A stretch of 41,501 bases of DNA from Bodo saltans (taxonomy: Eukaryota; Euglenozoa; Kinetoplastea; Eubodonida; Bodonidae), in the NCBI GenBank assembly GCA_001460835.1, contig CYKH01001888.1:3027-44527 (forward strand), read 5' to 3'. Of the stretch, positions 16,188 through 25,065 are shown one piece after another. The notes under the pieces were generated by a model that searched no databases, was not told the DNA's origin, and worked only from the letters and a program-made list of their open reading frames with translations. Position numbers and translations under genes: made by a program. Numbering within the stretch: the stretch's first letter is position 1; every line of letters starts with the position of its first letter.

Positions 16188-18182
16188 ATGTCGCGGCAGT
16201 CGTTGCAGTTCAACGTTCCTGTGCAAGTGGCAGTGGACCACCTTGAAGTTAGCGTCGACAACACAATTATCTCTGCTGACCCGAATGTGTTCCCGGGCGC
16301 CACTGGCCTTGTCGTTGCGACTGTTGACGGCTCCATCGTCACCAATCGAGCTGAGCTGCGCGAAGAGCTTCAAGCCAAGTTGTCGCAAAATCCACAAGCA
16401 ATTGTACAAATTCAAACCTGCAGCGCAGCGAACCTATCACAATTTGCTCCAACCACAACTACTGCAGATGCGTCGCAGGGTGACATTGCTGTGGATGAGG
16501 CTCAGGCATCTAGTACAAAAGATGAATTTGACTTAGATTCTGACAACGACGAAGAGGCGTCTACGAGCCACTTGATTGAAGTGAAGACCCAAAAAGTGGA
16601 GAATAGAAGTACCCCAGCAGAGCGAGGAAGCGCCGAACAAATTCTATTTGAAGCCACCTCGCGAGCTCAACCTGGTCAATGCCTACTGCTGCTGTGCGAC
16701 GGGTTTAACCCCGTGGTCCACGTTGAAGCTGCTGCTCAGCGCACACAGGTGAACGTCATGCACATTGATCCCGTTGCTCGTGTCAAATCTCGCCAGCGTA
16801 TGGAGGAGTACGCCGCGACACTGAAGAAGTCTTTGGAACGCGGCGTGTGGCTGTTCATTGAAAACGCAACCAAGTCTATTACCCTGCTCGAAACTTTGGC
16901 GGGTTGCATCGACGCAGCGATGAGGGGAAACACGTTCCATGCCTCCACCCGTGTTCTCCTAATGTGTGAGCCTCATCCCCACTTCCCTGCGCTCCTGATG
17001 CAGAATAGCATCACCCTGAAGCTCAAGCCCATTCCCACATCTGAGGACCTTATTGATGCCGAAGGGCTCAGTGAGAGTCGAACAAAGATGACGATGCTGA
17101 AGGTGACCAGCCAAGACTCTTCTCAATCAGCCAGTGGCAGCGGAAATCAGCCGCAGGTCAGCACAGGGCGCAAGAGACGTGTTCGCATTGGAACTGAGGT
17201 TGATGTTGTTCGCATTGAGTCCAGCGCGTTCCTTGAAATGAGTGCTAGCGCAATCCCACCGTCGAACGATTTGCACGAAAATGGATCACCGGACGCAGCG
17301 AGCGGTGGAATCGAACGTGTTGCTCGCTACCGATTCGGACCAAGCGAGAAGATGATTTCCTTGTGCCGCGTTGCCCAAGACCGCTTTGCGGTTGGCACCA
17401 GCAGTGGCTACGTTGTTGTGCTGGACACCAACGGCCTGCCCATGATTCAGTACCGCCCCCACAAGGCCTGTATCTGGGATGTTGCATTCGCTGGGTCTTA
17501 TGACTTTGCAACTGCTAGCGAAGACGGAACTAGCTCCGTCTTCCACTACTACCTCGGCCAACAGGAGCTTGAGGCATCATCCGTAGCGTCGTTCCAAAGC
17601 GACGTGTTCGCTGTCTGTTACGCTCGTGATTTCGACGCTGCTAGCCCTGTGCTCTCTGGAGGTTTGAGCGCTACTGTGTGCGTGCTGCACTCTGATCGCA
17701 AGTCGAGCTCGTTCATCCCAGCGACAACGAGCATTCAAGCACTTTGCAGTATTCCTAGCCGTGGCCACGTCCTCGTAGGGGGAGGCAACGGTACCGTCAC
17801 TGTGGTTGATCCAGAGTCGTGCCGCACCGTCGAGTCTTCCAACAAGCACGTGCGTAAGGTGCCTGCTGTGTCCGCCTTCGGTTCTACCCTCTTGACCGGC
17901 AGCTTCGATAAGACACTCCGTGTCTGGGATTATCGTCAGCAAATGCACTGCTCACACAACTTAGTGATGACTGACGTCCTCACTGCGTGCGCAGTATCAG
18001 AGCAACACGTTGCGGCGTGCAGTGGTTCTAGCTTATATTTGTGGGATCTGCGCATGCTGCACCAAGTCCTCGCGGTCAAGAATCGAGCTTGGAACGGTCT
18101 TACCAGAGGATTGGTGCTCGCGGAGAAAACTCTCGTGACTGCTTCCGTTGATGGAGCAGCTCGCTTTTGGAAGATTTCATAA
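16188..18182 (+). CDS. WD40 protein with a dynein-heavy-chain D6-like segment
   Basis: 664 residues from the ATG at 16188; the frame continues upstream but without ATG. Residues 8-80 may form a PDZ-like or ubiquitin-like fold (FPGATGLVVATVDGSIV, then an ELREELQAKL helix). After an acidic linker, residues about 148-282 follow the order of the dynein heavy chain AAA6/D6 region: a CLLLLCDGFNPV strand (cf. LSPGxDP), a helical stretch, GVWLFIENA (cf. GWVMLQNCH), LLETLAGCID and RVLLMCEPHPHFPALLMQNSI (cf. FRLWLTSEPxPxFPxxLLQ). Residues about 365-664 form a seven-bladed WD40 propeller with GH/WD-like blades (LTGSFDKTLRVWDY, LYLWDLRML, VTASVDGAARFWKI). I know of no such combination. It may act in a dynein or axonemal complex, but this is an inference. 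Confidence 0.85.
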   Translation: MSRQSLQFNVPVQVAVDHLEVSVDNTIISADPNVFPGATGLVVATVDGSIVTNRAELREELQAKLSQNPQAIVQIQTCSAANLSQFAPTTTTADASQGDIAVDEAQASSTKDEFDLDSDNDEEASTSHLIEVKTQKVENRSTPAERGSAEQILFEATSRAQPGQCLLLLCDGFNPVVHVEAAAQRTQVNVMHIDPVARVKSRQRMEEYAATLKKSLERGVWLFIENATKSITLLETLAGCIDAAMRGNTFHASTRVLLMCEPHPHFPALLMQNSITLKLKPIPTSEDLIDAEGLSESRTKMTMLKVTSQDSSQSASGSGNQPQVSTGRKRRVRIGTEVDVVRIESSAFLEMSASAIPPSNDLHENGSPDAASGGIERVARYRFGPSEKMISLCRVAQDRFAVGTSSGYVVVLDTNGLPMIQYRPHKACIWDVAFAGSYDFATASEDGTSSVFHYYLGQQELEASSVASFQSDVFAVCYARDFDAASPVLSGGLSATVCVLHSDRKSSSFIPATTSIQALCSIPSRGHVLVGGGNGTVTVVDPESCRTVESSNKHVRKVPAVSAFGSTLLTGSFDKTLRVWDYRQQMHCSHNLVMTDVLTACAVSEQHVAACSGSSLYLWDLRMLHQVLAVKNRAWNGLTRGLVLAEKTLVTASVDGAARFWKIS

Positions 18183-18909
18183 GCGGAATCAAGTAAAGCC
18201 AAAGTGATGCAACGTACGAATGCGAGAAAAACACAAAGAAACCAACACAACACAACAAAACGCCTCAAAACCCTTCTCAAAACTCAACATACAACGGAAC
18301 CACACGATGCGAATACAACAGACCAACAACACAACCTCAATCCTCAACAATCTCGACAACCACAAAGAAATCAAGTTGAACGCCCAAATTTTTCGTCGTG
18401 TGTGTTCGTGCTCGTATTTGCGTCTGATTTTTGGAGTGTGCTCGCGAAATGACAACGTGCTTTTTTTAAAAACTGTCTCGCGGCTAGCAGATATATCTGT
18501 CTCTCTCTCATTTTTTTTTTTTTTTTGTGGATGTTGCCATACATCTTGTTGTGCTCCGATGCGTTTCTTCCGTGCTTGAGTGATTTGATCTCCTCGGAAG
18601 ATGCTCCTCGCTGAGTGGTGCACATCAAGAAAGAACACGGTGAGCGTGTGTGTGTGGACACGCTTCGTTTGACTCCGCAGCCATATCATTCCTCCCTTTC
18701 TATCCAACGCTGAAGGTCAACAAGCAAAAACAAAAACAAAAACAAGAAACCCGTCAACATACAACCAATTAGCGAAGATGAAGTTGAAGAGATTACCCAC
18801 GACAAGACATGAAAATTTTATCTGTTTGAGAACAACATGGCGATTCAAACGTTTTCTTTCTAATTTCCCCCAGTTGACCTGAGGACTCTGAATATCCAAA
18901 GAGAAAGAA
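18183..18909 (+). other. Longest well-resolved intergenic region: A/C-rich then T-rich
   Basis: 727 bp without a gene. Positions 18200-18390 are strikingly rich in A and C on the + strand (CAACAC-type words). Composition then switches to T/G-rich, with a T run at about 18512-18528 followed by a GT stretch. A perfect palindrome, CAGATATATCTG, lies at about 18488-18499. The last part (18720-18760) has CAAAAA repeats. The region ends with TTTCTAATTTCCCCCAG (18857-18873), an acceptor-like site 36 bp before the TCP11-like ATG. Open frames on both strands here are short and repetitive and are not supported. Confidence 0.6.
18856..18873 (+). promoter_or_regulatory. 3' splice acceptor-like site before the TCP11-like gene
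   Basis: CTTTCTAATTTCCCCCAG is the cleanest acceptor-like sequence in the window: an uninterrupted pyrimidine tract with CAG, 36 bp before the ATG at 18910. Confidence 0.55.
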
Positions 18910-21798
18910 ATGCAACCATCGGCCAACGATCCCACCGAGAATGCTGACAACATTGAGAAGCACTTTCCAAACACTGCTAGGCTGTTGCACGAGCGTGAAG
19001 CCAAGAGCGAAAGCCCCGCTCGGAGCCGCGGAGAGTCACTCTGCGAACACACTGATGATGATGCAAACCACGCGGAGGATGATGAAGCAGCGGCAAGGCT
19101 CCAAGAAAGGCTTGCTCGCGCAAGTGAGCGGCGCGACAAGCTTCTTGAAGCTCGTCGGCTGGCGCAGGCTGAAGCATCAGCACACCGCAAACAAAAGTTG
19201 GAGCAAGTGGCTAGTCTTCGACTTGATGCCGTTCGCACGTTCATCACCAAAGCGCCTGCACTCATTTCAACGCTTCTCAACACAGGGCTCAATGGCAATC
19301 CGACCACAACTCCCGAAATCGTGGAGCAAATCCTCATCGCCGATCCTCGAGTGTGCTCACTATGTGGAGGAGCTCAGCCGCTCCCCGCTGTGTGTCCACA
19401 GAACCAGAAACCACATCGACGAAGCTTAGTTGTTCTCTCTGAGCTGCTGTTGAAGATGATTGGCAATACCAAGGTGAATCTCAGCCCTCCGAAGGCTGAG
19501 GAGGGCGCCAGCAACGACTCAGAAGTAGTCGCGCCGCGTGCTCGTCGTGGTATTCGAGTGCAGCCTCATTTGTTTGTTCTTGCCTACTACTACGCTGCTA
19601 TGCCCACAGGGGTCAGTCCTCAAGGAGCAGATGTTCTCCTTCAACTCTCTGCGTCACATCTCGTTGCGCTTGTTGGCCAATTATTTCGGCTTTGCATCGA
19701 GGCGTCAGTTTCAGCCTCCTCTGCCCAACGTGGCGTTCAACTGGTATCAGAGTTGCTGACAAGCTTTGCAAAAACCTGGCGACAGTATGCAAAACTTGCG
19801 GATGCTCACTCGCGCCCAAGCGACGATGAACGCGACCCTGCGTCTCGTCGTAAGGTTGTCGATGAGCTTGTCCAAACAACCACAGATGCCGTGGTGGCTG
19901 CAACGGTGTCGCTTGCCACCGCCCATGACCGCACATCACAGGACGCTGAGGCGATACTTTCTTTCGTTGATCTGATGTACATGCGACTCCGTGAGATTGG
20001 CGGAGTAGACGCGGTGGAGCAAGCACGCATGAAGTCCGAGTCTGCAGTTGCAGAAGCGACTCGTGCAACACAACCCCAAGATCACGCTAGTAGTGATGCA
20101 TCAACTCAACGATCCACCCACGATTTGTCGACCCCACCGCGAACTCCAGAAAGCAAGCCGCAGAGAGTTCGCAACACAGTGGTTCCCCTCGCAGCGCCAT
20201 TGAGGCTTCCCTCCTCGTACGTGGGAACCTCATCCGACACCGACAGCAAAGGTGATGCAACGACATCCGCCGCACAGCAACAGGTTGTGTACGGGCCTGG
20301 ATTGCCACCTAACTGGTTCGTGGATGCTCAAGGTGTTTCACGCCCTCCGTCTGCTGCTGTCGCAAATGCCCTGTACGGAGATAAGCGTCAACGTCTTGAG
20401 GTACGAGCACGCACCGCATTCCAAACCAAACTCCGCCTTGCCGATCCCCCTTCACAGGAGGAGACTGCCACCGAGAAGCTGATTAGTGAGATGCGTGATC
20501 TTGCACTGCAAAAGTTGAAGAGTGATCTCAACCAAAGCCCCCCGGATCTCACGCGGCTCCCTGGTGCACTTACGAGCATCGCAGATGCCCTTGTGGAAGC
20601 ACTCCCTCCGAAGCTTCGAACGAAGATTGGCAAAGAGATTAAGGACGTGTTGGACTGGAGTGCCGTGAGGCGAAATGTCCGTCACAGTGAGAACAATATT
20701 GCGGAGCTGATGCGATACGTCGTCACCCGTGTGATTGAGCTTGGGATGCCTGCGCGTGATGCGGCGCTCCGCCAAGAGTGTTCAGAGCTGGAGGCCCGCC
20801 TCAATTCCCGAGAGGACCCACTTGGTGACATCGTTTCTGACATGTTCCGCTTCATGCTCACGGCGATTCGTCAACTACGTGTGGACATCAGCACATTCAC
20901 CTTGTCAATGATATCCGACGAGCTTGCGAAACATGCTGAGGAATACCATGCTGAGCTGCTGACAGAATGCTTCCCCCAGCCATCTCGTTGGTCAAAGACG
21001 ATTGAATTCTTTCAAGATGCATTGAGTGGTGACACACAAGAAGTAAAGTCGTTCTTGGAGAAGAACAAAGTAGCCATGTCATCAGTCGCTTCCACGCCTG
21101 TTGAGCGCGTGCTTCGTGCTGCACTGTTTCTGGGCTCGTTGGAGTTACTCCGGTCTGCGAACCGCAGTGCGGATGACCGCTGGGCCCTTTTCCCGTCAGA
21201 ATCGATGTTGGTTGAGAAGCAGCAACTTTTCGACGCCGCCAACACAGTCCAGCAGGACACTCTCTCTTTGATGTTGAGCGGCGTGGCATCTATGATTCTC
21301 CAATCAAAGAAATTGAAAGAGCGCACAACGCTCACCACCCTTTTGACGGCCCTGGATGCTAAGCTGCGTGGGGAGTTCCTCACCAACGCAACGAGCATAT
21401 CTCACCTTCAAGAGCTCATTCTGACTGAAATTGACTTTTTCTTGGGTGACGATACATTCGTCAGCTCCCCAACATCACTGAGTGCCCCTGAGCGTGCGGT
21501 GCTCAGCAGCATGATCGAGAAGATGACAGACACGAAAACAACGCAGTACGCAACATTCGAAGGACGAGTGATAACTGCGGTGCTCAATGCCTTGTCGTTG
21601 GAACCTCGAGAGGCTCAATCAATTCCAGTTGCACAACGGCCACGAACGATTGGATTAGCATCCGATTCTTCATTCAAAAACGGAGCAAAACTTCGTTGCG
21701 TCCTGGACTACCATTGGAACGTTCTGCGACCGTTTTATGTCGACATGAGCCGTCACTTGCAAATCTCGGACGATTTGCTCTTGGCAGCCGAGTTGTAG
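18910..21798 (+). CDS. TCP11-family protein
   Basis: 962 residues. The N-terminus is acidic and disordered, then charged coiled-coil (about 55-105, AARLQERLARASERRDKLLE and following). The C-terminal part carries the T-complex protein 11 domain: a lead-in DALVEALPPKLRTKIGKEI, LDWSAVRRNVRHSENNIAEL, VIELGMPARDAALRQE (cf. CAPxRD), DMFRFMLTAIRQLRVDI and STFTLSMISDELAKHAEEYH. A CSLCGG motif at about residue 149-154 is probably incidental. TCP11 proteins in animals act in sperm and modulate cAMP/PKA signalling and flagellar motility; yeast Sok1 is related. In a protist a flagellar or signalling role is plausible but not shown here. There is no membrane segment. Confidence 0.85.
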   Translation: MQPSANDPTENADNIEKHFPNTARLLHEREAKSESPARSRGESLCEHTDDDANHAEDDEAAARLQERLARASERRDKLLEARRLAQAEASAHRKQKLEQVASLRLDAVRTFITKAPALISTLLNTGLNGNPTTTPEIVEQILIADPRVCSLCGGAQPLPAVCPQNQKPHRRSLVVLSELLLKMIGNTKVNLSPPKAEEGASNDSEVVAPRARRGIRVQPHLFVLAYYYAAMPTGVSPQGADVLLQLSASHLVALVGQLFRLCIEASVSASSAQRGVQLVSELLTSFAKTWRQYAKLADAHSRPSDDERDPASRRKVVDELVQTTTDAVVAATVSLATAHDRTSQDAEAILSFVDLMYMRLREIGGVDAVEQARMKSESAVAEATRATQPQDHASSDASTQRSTHDLSTPPRTPESKPQRVRNTVVPLAAPLRLPSSYVGTSSDTDSKGDATTSAAQQQVVYGPGLPPNWFVDAQGVSRPPSAAVANALYGDKRQRLEVRARTAFQTKLRLADPPSQEETATEKLISEMRDLALQKLKSDLNQSPPDLTRLPGALTSIADALVEALPPKLRTKIGKEIKDVLDWSAVRRNVRHSENNIAELMRYVVTRVIELGMPARDAALRQECSELEARLNSREDPLGDIVSDMFRFMLTAIRQLRVDISTFTLSMISDELAKHAEEYHAELLTECFPQPSRWSKTIEFFQDALSGDTQEVKSFLEKNKVAMSSVASTPVERVLRAALFLGSLELLRSANRSADDRWALFPSESMLVEKQQLFDAANTVQQDTLSLMLSGVASMILQSKKLKERTTLTTLLTALDAKLRGEFLTNATSISHLQELILTEIDFFLGDDTFVSSPTSLSAPERAVLSSMIEKMTDTKTTQYATFEGRVITAVLNALSLEPREAQSIPVAQRPRTIGLASDSSFKNGAKLRCVLDYHWNVLRPFYVDMSRHLQISDDLLLAAEL

Positions 21799-22031
21799 TG
21801 AGACGACCTGAACGCGTTTTCACCCACCCCCTCTGCTTGCTATTTTTCATATTTCAACTTCAAGCTTTGCTTTTCACTGATCGCACTTCACCACGCTACT
21901 TTACTGTGAGACGCTCACGACTTCAATTTGAAGTTATTTCTAATTTCTGCGCGAGTGGCTGTGCACTTCTCTCTTTTTTTTTTCCTGCGTCGAAGAATAA
22001 ACGGCTGCTCGTGAGTAGTTCCCAGCACCCT

Positions 22032-22043
22032 TTTCTTTTTTAG
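22032..22043 (+). promoter_or_regulatory. 3' splice acceptor-like site before MKT1
   Basis: TTTTCTTTTTTAG, 12 bp before the ATG at 22056, preceded by a long T-rich leader from about 21970. A strong match to an acceptor. Confidence 0.55.
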
Positions 22044-22055
22044 CCAACTCCAACA

Positions 22056-24296
22056 ATGCACGCCGGAAAGTTCATTCCTCACCAAGGTGCTCCAGTTCCC
22101 TCACAAGCGCTCCCTAAGGTCCCCGCTTCTGTGAACTACTTCGCACAATTCATTGAGCAATCTGGCCTTGAGCGTCGCGCGAGCCTTCTCGAGTTGAAGG
22201 GTCAGAAGCTTGGAGTCGATGGCCAAAAGATTTTGGATTCCGTCACGCAATTGATGCGCGACAACGAAAAGTTAGCCACTCTATCATCTCCCATTCCGTA
22301 CTGCGCGTACGATGAGATGTCGCGCCTTTATGAAGTCCTTCAGCAGAACCACATTTCTGCTGATTACGTGTTTCCTGGAATGGGGTGGACGTTCCCCATC
22401 AAGGACAAGGAGAAGACGAAGACGCAAGACCACAACGCCACGGTCCTCTCATTTGTTGGTCGCCCCACTGGTCCCCACGACTCGATCCGTTTGGCGAAGG
22501 CAGCTGAGGAGCTGCAGGCCACGCTCGATGAGGACGCTGAGAACTACATTTTCTTGTACATGAAGATGTTCCGAGGATCGCCACAGGCATCGGCCACCGT
22601 CACGCGTGCACCATACTGGAGCTGGGCTCAACTAGCATCGTACTTCAACGGACGCACACAGTACATCAACCATGTGTATGGAAGTCACGAACTCTTAGCG
22701 TTCAAGGGAATTGACACCGTCATTACCAGAATCAACGGTGATGGCACGTACCACAGCGTTTCCAAGAAGGAGCTGTTGCAAAAGCTGACCACCGTCGATC
22801 GACGAGGTAATTTCTCTGAGGACGATCTTCCTTTCCTCGTTGGTGCCACGTCCAACCACAAGCTCCTTAATGACCCATTTGTGCAAAATATGAGCGTTTC
22901 AGAATTCCTCACTGCCAAATCGGCTCGTGACGGTCAAAATCAATTGATTTTCAACCCCCAAGGAGGAGTCCAACAGGTTCAACAAGAACGCGCCCAACGT
23001 GTTGCCGACTCCATTCGCCTGTGCCCGATTCTGCTCCCCGACGGCCGTTGCATCCCACTTTGCGTGGCGTTTGAGTCATTCCGATTCTCAAAGCGACGCC
23101 TGGTGGACCTCTTCGGCGAGCCATTGCCTTCGATGTACTACTACATGCAAATGTGTGGTCTTTTGTCGCCCTCGATTCTGTCAACGGTCGCAACCAAGAA
23201 GATTGTCGACGCTGCCCCTGTGGTCGACTCTCCTGAGTATCGCTCCGTTGCTGAGTTTATTATTCCCCTTCGTACCCAAATCGTGTACCAGCTCGTTCAG
23301 TCCCTTCACCGCCCTCAAAATATCGAGATTACGTGGGTTCGTCGATACAACAGAGAAGCGAATTCCCGCGAGCTGCCGATCCTCCAACCTCCACAGATTC
23401 GTCTTGATGAATGGAACACGACCCAAATCGGCAAGGACGTCATGTTCTTCACTGAGGTCATCCCATTTTCTCAGGCAGCAGTTAGCCAACACACGTACCG
23501 TACCACTCACCAGGCGAATGCTGCCGTCCTGTTAAAGATCCTTGACTTGCTCGGGTACTTCACACACGCAACACAGACCAACAGCACTGAGGTCAGCGGC
23601 CCATCTGTGTACAGTGCTGCTCTTGAGAATTGCAAGATTCCATCTCTGAGCGAGTACGCAGTGCTCCTTATTGAGCTTATTCGCACCAAAACTCTGACCG
23701 AGAAGCACTTGTTCTTCGCTCCCAAGACTGCAACTGCACCACCACTCACGCACGTCGACCCTTCGATCATCTTTGCCTCGCGCCTTCTATCTATTGTCCC
23801 CATCCGTATGAAGTCTGCGTGGAAGGGTCCCATTTGTGCCGACTTATGTGGGTTCACCGGAATGGCGCGCTCCGTGCAGCGCACTCTGCGATCCCTTGCA
23901 GAAGTGATAGCTGTGATTACATATTGCGAGAATTCTCGCGGTACGCAAGCCCCCTTCAACGTTTCTAGCTACCACGCCGATGTGCAGCCGAATTTGCCCT
24001 TTTTCACTCCTCTGATGTCCGGCTCCGGTGTGTTGGTGCAGTATATCATGGAGAACAGAGTTTCCAACCTGGCCCACCTTGAGTCTGTCTTCCCTGACTG
24101 CCTTAGCTTGGCCCAAGATTTGAGCTCCTTGTTCTACTTCTGGTACTACGCCGGTCAGATTATTAAGGTGTTGTACGACGATGAGCCTCAATCCATGCAA
24201 GGAACCTACACAACGTTCGCGAATGCGAACCACATTTTGCACGGATTGCCTGTGGCGCTTCTGGGCCCCGCCTACGGCTTCGTCACTGACTTTTAA
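22056..24296 (+). CDS. MKT1: MKT1-like post-transcriptional regulator
   Basis: 746 residues, a typical length for MKT1. The N-terminal third is a PIN/XPG-nuclease-like fold that has lost most acidic catalytic residues: YFAQFIEQSGL at the start, then LKGQKLGVDGQKIL (cf. IGIDA) and DYVFPGMGW (cf. FVFNGLP). Next comes the XPG-I-like segment, APYWSWAQLASYFNGR, GSHELLAFKGIDTVITRIN and EDDLPFLVGATSN. The C-terminal half contains the MKT1-specific domain (about 570-746), with MKSAWKGPICADLCGFTGM. In yeast MKT1 with Pbp1 controls HO and other mRNAs; in trypanosomes MKT1-PBP1-LSM12 complexes stabilise mRNAs by binding zinc finger proteins. This product should be a cytoplasmic mRNA regulator. Confidence 0.88.
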   Translation: MHAGKFIPHQGAPVPSQALPKVPASVNYFAQFIEQSGLERRASLLELKGQKLGVDGQKILDSVTQLMRDNEKLATLSSPIPYCAYDEMSRLYEVLQQNHISADYVFPGMGWTFPIKDKEKTKTQDHNATVLSFVGRPTGPHDSIRLAKAAEELQATLDEDAENYIFLYMKMFRGSPQASATVTRAPYWSWAQLASYFNGRTQYINHVYGSHELLAFKGIDTVITRINGDGTYHSVSKKELLQKLTTVDRRGNFSEDDLPFLVGATSNHKLLNDPFVQNMSVSEFLTAKSARDGQNQLIFNPQGGVQQVQQERAQRVADSIRLCPILLPDGRCIPLCVAFESFRFSKRRLVDLFGEPLPSMYYYMQMCGLLSPSILSTVATKKIVDAAPVVDSPEYRSVAEFIIPLRTQIVYQLVQSLHRPQNIEITWVRRYNREANSRELPILQPPQIRLDEWNTTQIGKDVMFFTEVIPFSQAAVSQHTYRTTHQANAAVLLKILDLLGYFTHATQTNSTEVSGPSVYSAALENCKIPSLSEYAVLLIELIRTKTLTEKHLFFAPKTATAPPLTHVDPSIIFASRLLSIVPIRMKSAWKGPICADLCGFTGMARSVQRTLRSLAEVIAVITYCENSRGTQAPFNVSSYHADVQPNLPFFTPLMSGSGVLVQYIMENRVSNLAHLESVFPDCLSLAQDLSSLFYFWYYAGQIIKVLYDDEPQSMQGTYTTFANANHILHGLPVALLGPAYGFVTDF

Positions 24297-24783
24297 GATT
24301 CCATAGAGTTGAATTTGGCCACGGTTGCAGAAGTGAGTGACGCATTTTTTGAGCTTGAGAGAAACGATGAAAACAGGAAGGCAAGAGCCGTTGTCTGTGG
24401 AAGATGGCGTCGTGAACTGAAGTGTGTCACTAGAGTCCAACACCGTGATGTTGGCCGCAGGGTTGGTAGGTTTTGCGACTGCAATCCTTGCAGCCGGAAG
24501 CTCCAAAGAAATCTGAGGGAGGAAATAGGAAAAAAAAAAGAGAAAAACCTCAAAAACAAATGGAAAGTCAAACAAACAACAAAAAAAGTCCACAGGAAGA
24601 GAGAAGCAATGCTCAAATTGCGTTGTGTGAGTGTGAAGAGAACGACGCCTGAATTTTTTCGTCGAACTTGCGTTTGCGCTTGTTGTGGAGTGAAGCACGT
24701 TGACCGTGTCCTGGAGACTTGGCTTGTGGGCTCGTTACTTGCTAGGCCCCTAGCACCAGTTAGACCAGGTCATGTCATCTTTC

Positions 24784-24991
24784 ATGCTGACTTCGCAAAG
24801 CAATGCGCGTCGATGAAAATGTTGAGGCGCTATCTGTGTGCTTTTCACTTTATTGAGCCAGCCTACCACTCTGACGATTTTTTTTTTTGTCACATTTTAT
24901 GCTGACTTCGCGAAGCAATGCGCGTCGATGAAAATGTTGAGGCGCTAGCTGTGCTTTTCACTTTATTGAGCCAGCCTACCACTCTGACGAT
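24784..24991 (+). repeat. Two-copy direct repeat (95 and 93 bp), possible snoRNA pair
   Basis: Copy 1 is 24784-24878 and copy 2 is 24899-24991, offset 115 bp. They differ by two substitutions and a 2-bp indel, about 96% identical. The gap between them includes a poly-T run. Each copy contains GCGTCGATGAAAATG near its 5' part and ACTCTGACGAT at its 3' end. The ATGA-like C box and CTGA D box, about 60 nt apart and flanked by a TCG/CGA 3-bp stem, vaguely fit a C/D snoRNA. The C box is imperfect and the terminal stem is short, so the RNA interpretation is only tentative. The duplication itself is certain. Confidence 0.9.
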
Positions 24992-25035
24992 GATCTTTCA
25001 AGTTGTGCATCTCATAACATCGCATCTTTTTAACT

Positions 25036-25048
25036 CCTTTCTTTCTAG
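25036..25048 (+). promoter_or_regulatory. 3' splice acceptor-like site before LIG1
   Basis: TCCTTTCTTTCTAG, a strong pyrimidine tract and TAG, 17 bp before the ATG at 25066. Confidence 0.55.
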
Positions 25049-25065
25049 AATTTCAAAGCAACGCG

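Larger units (their letters stand above)
24297..25065 (+). other. Long intergenic region containing a direct duplication
   Basis: 769 bp between MKT1 and LIG1, the longest spacer. Features seen: a 6-bp hairpin with a 3-nt loop (CTGCAA/TTGCAG, 24479-24493); a purine-rich stretch (24525-24610); an almost perfect 16-bp palindrome TGCTAGG-cc-CCTAGCA (24740-24755); and the 95-bp direct duplication listed separately. Open frames on both strands here cross purine/pyrimidine runs and carry no recognisable domain, so I do not call a protein gene. Confidence 0.6.

Noticed and set aside
18189-18707. Open frames on both strands in the WD40-TCP11 spacer
   Set aside because: They reflect the A/C-rich and T-rich composition (Asn/Thr/Gln or Phe runs) and have no recognisable content.
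23844-24698. 284-codon - strand open frame across the MKT1 3' end and the following spacer
   Set aside because: Half of it is the antisense of MKT1, the rest is pyrimidine-run coded Phe/Leu/Ser, and no domain is recognised.
24309-24905. 198-codon + strand open frame in the MKT1-LIG1 spacer
   Set aside because: It lacks an ATG at its start, is highly basic from purine runs, ends in the duplicated segment, and its frame is not conserved between the two copies.
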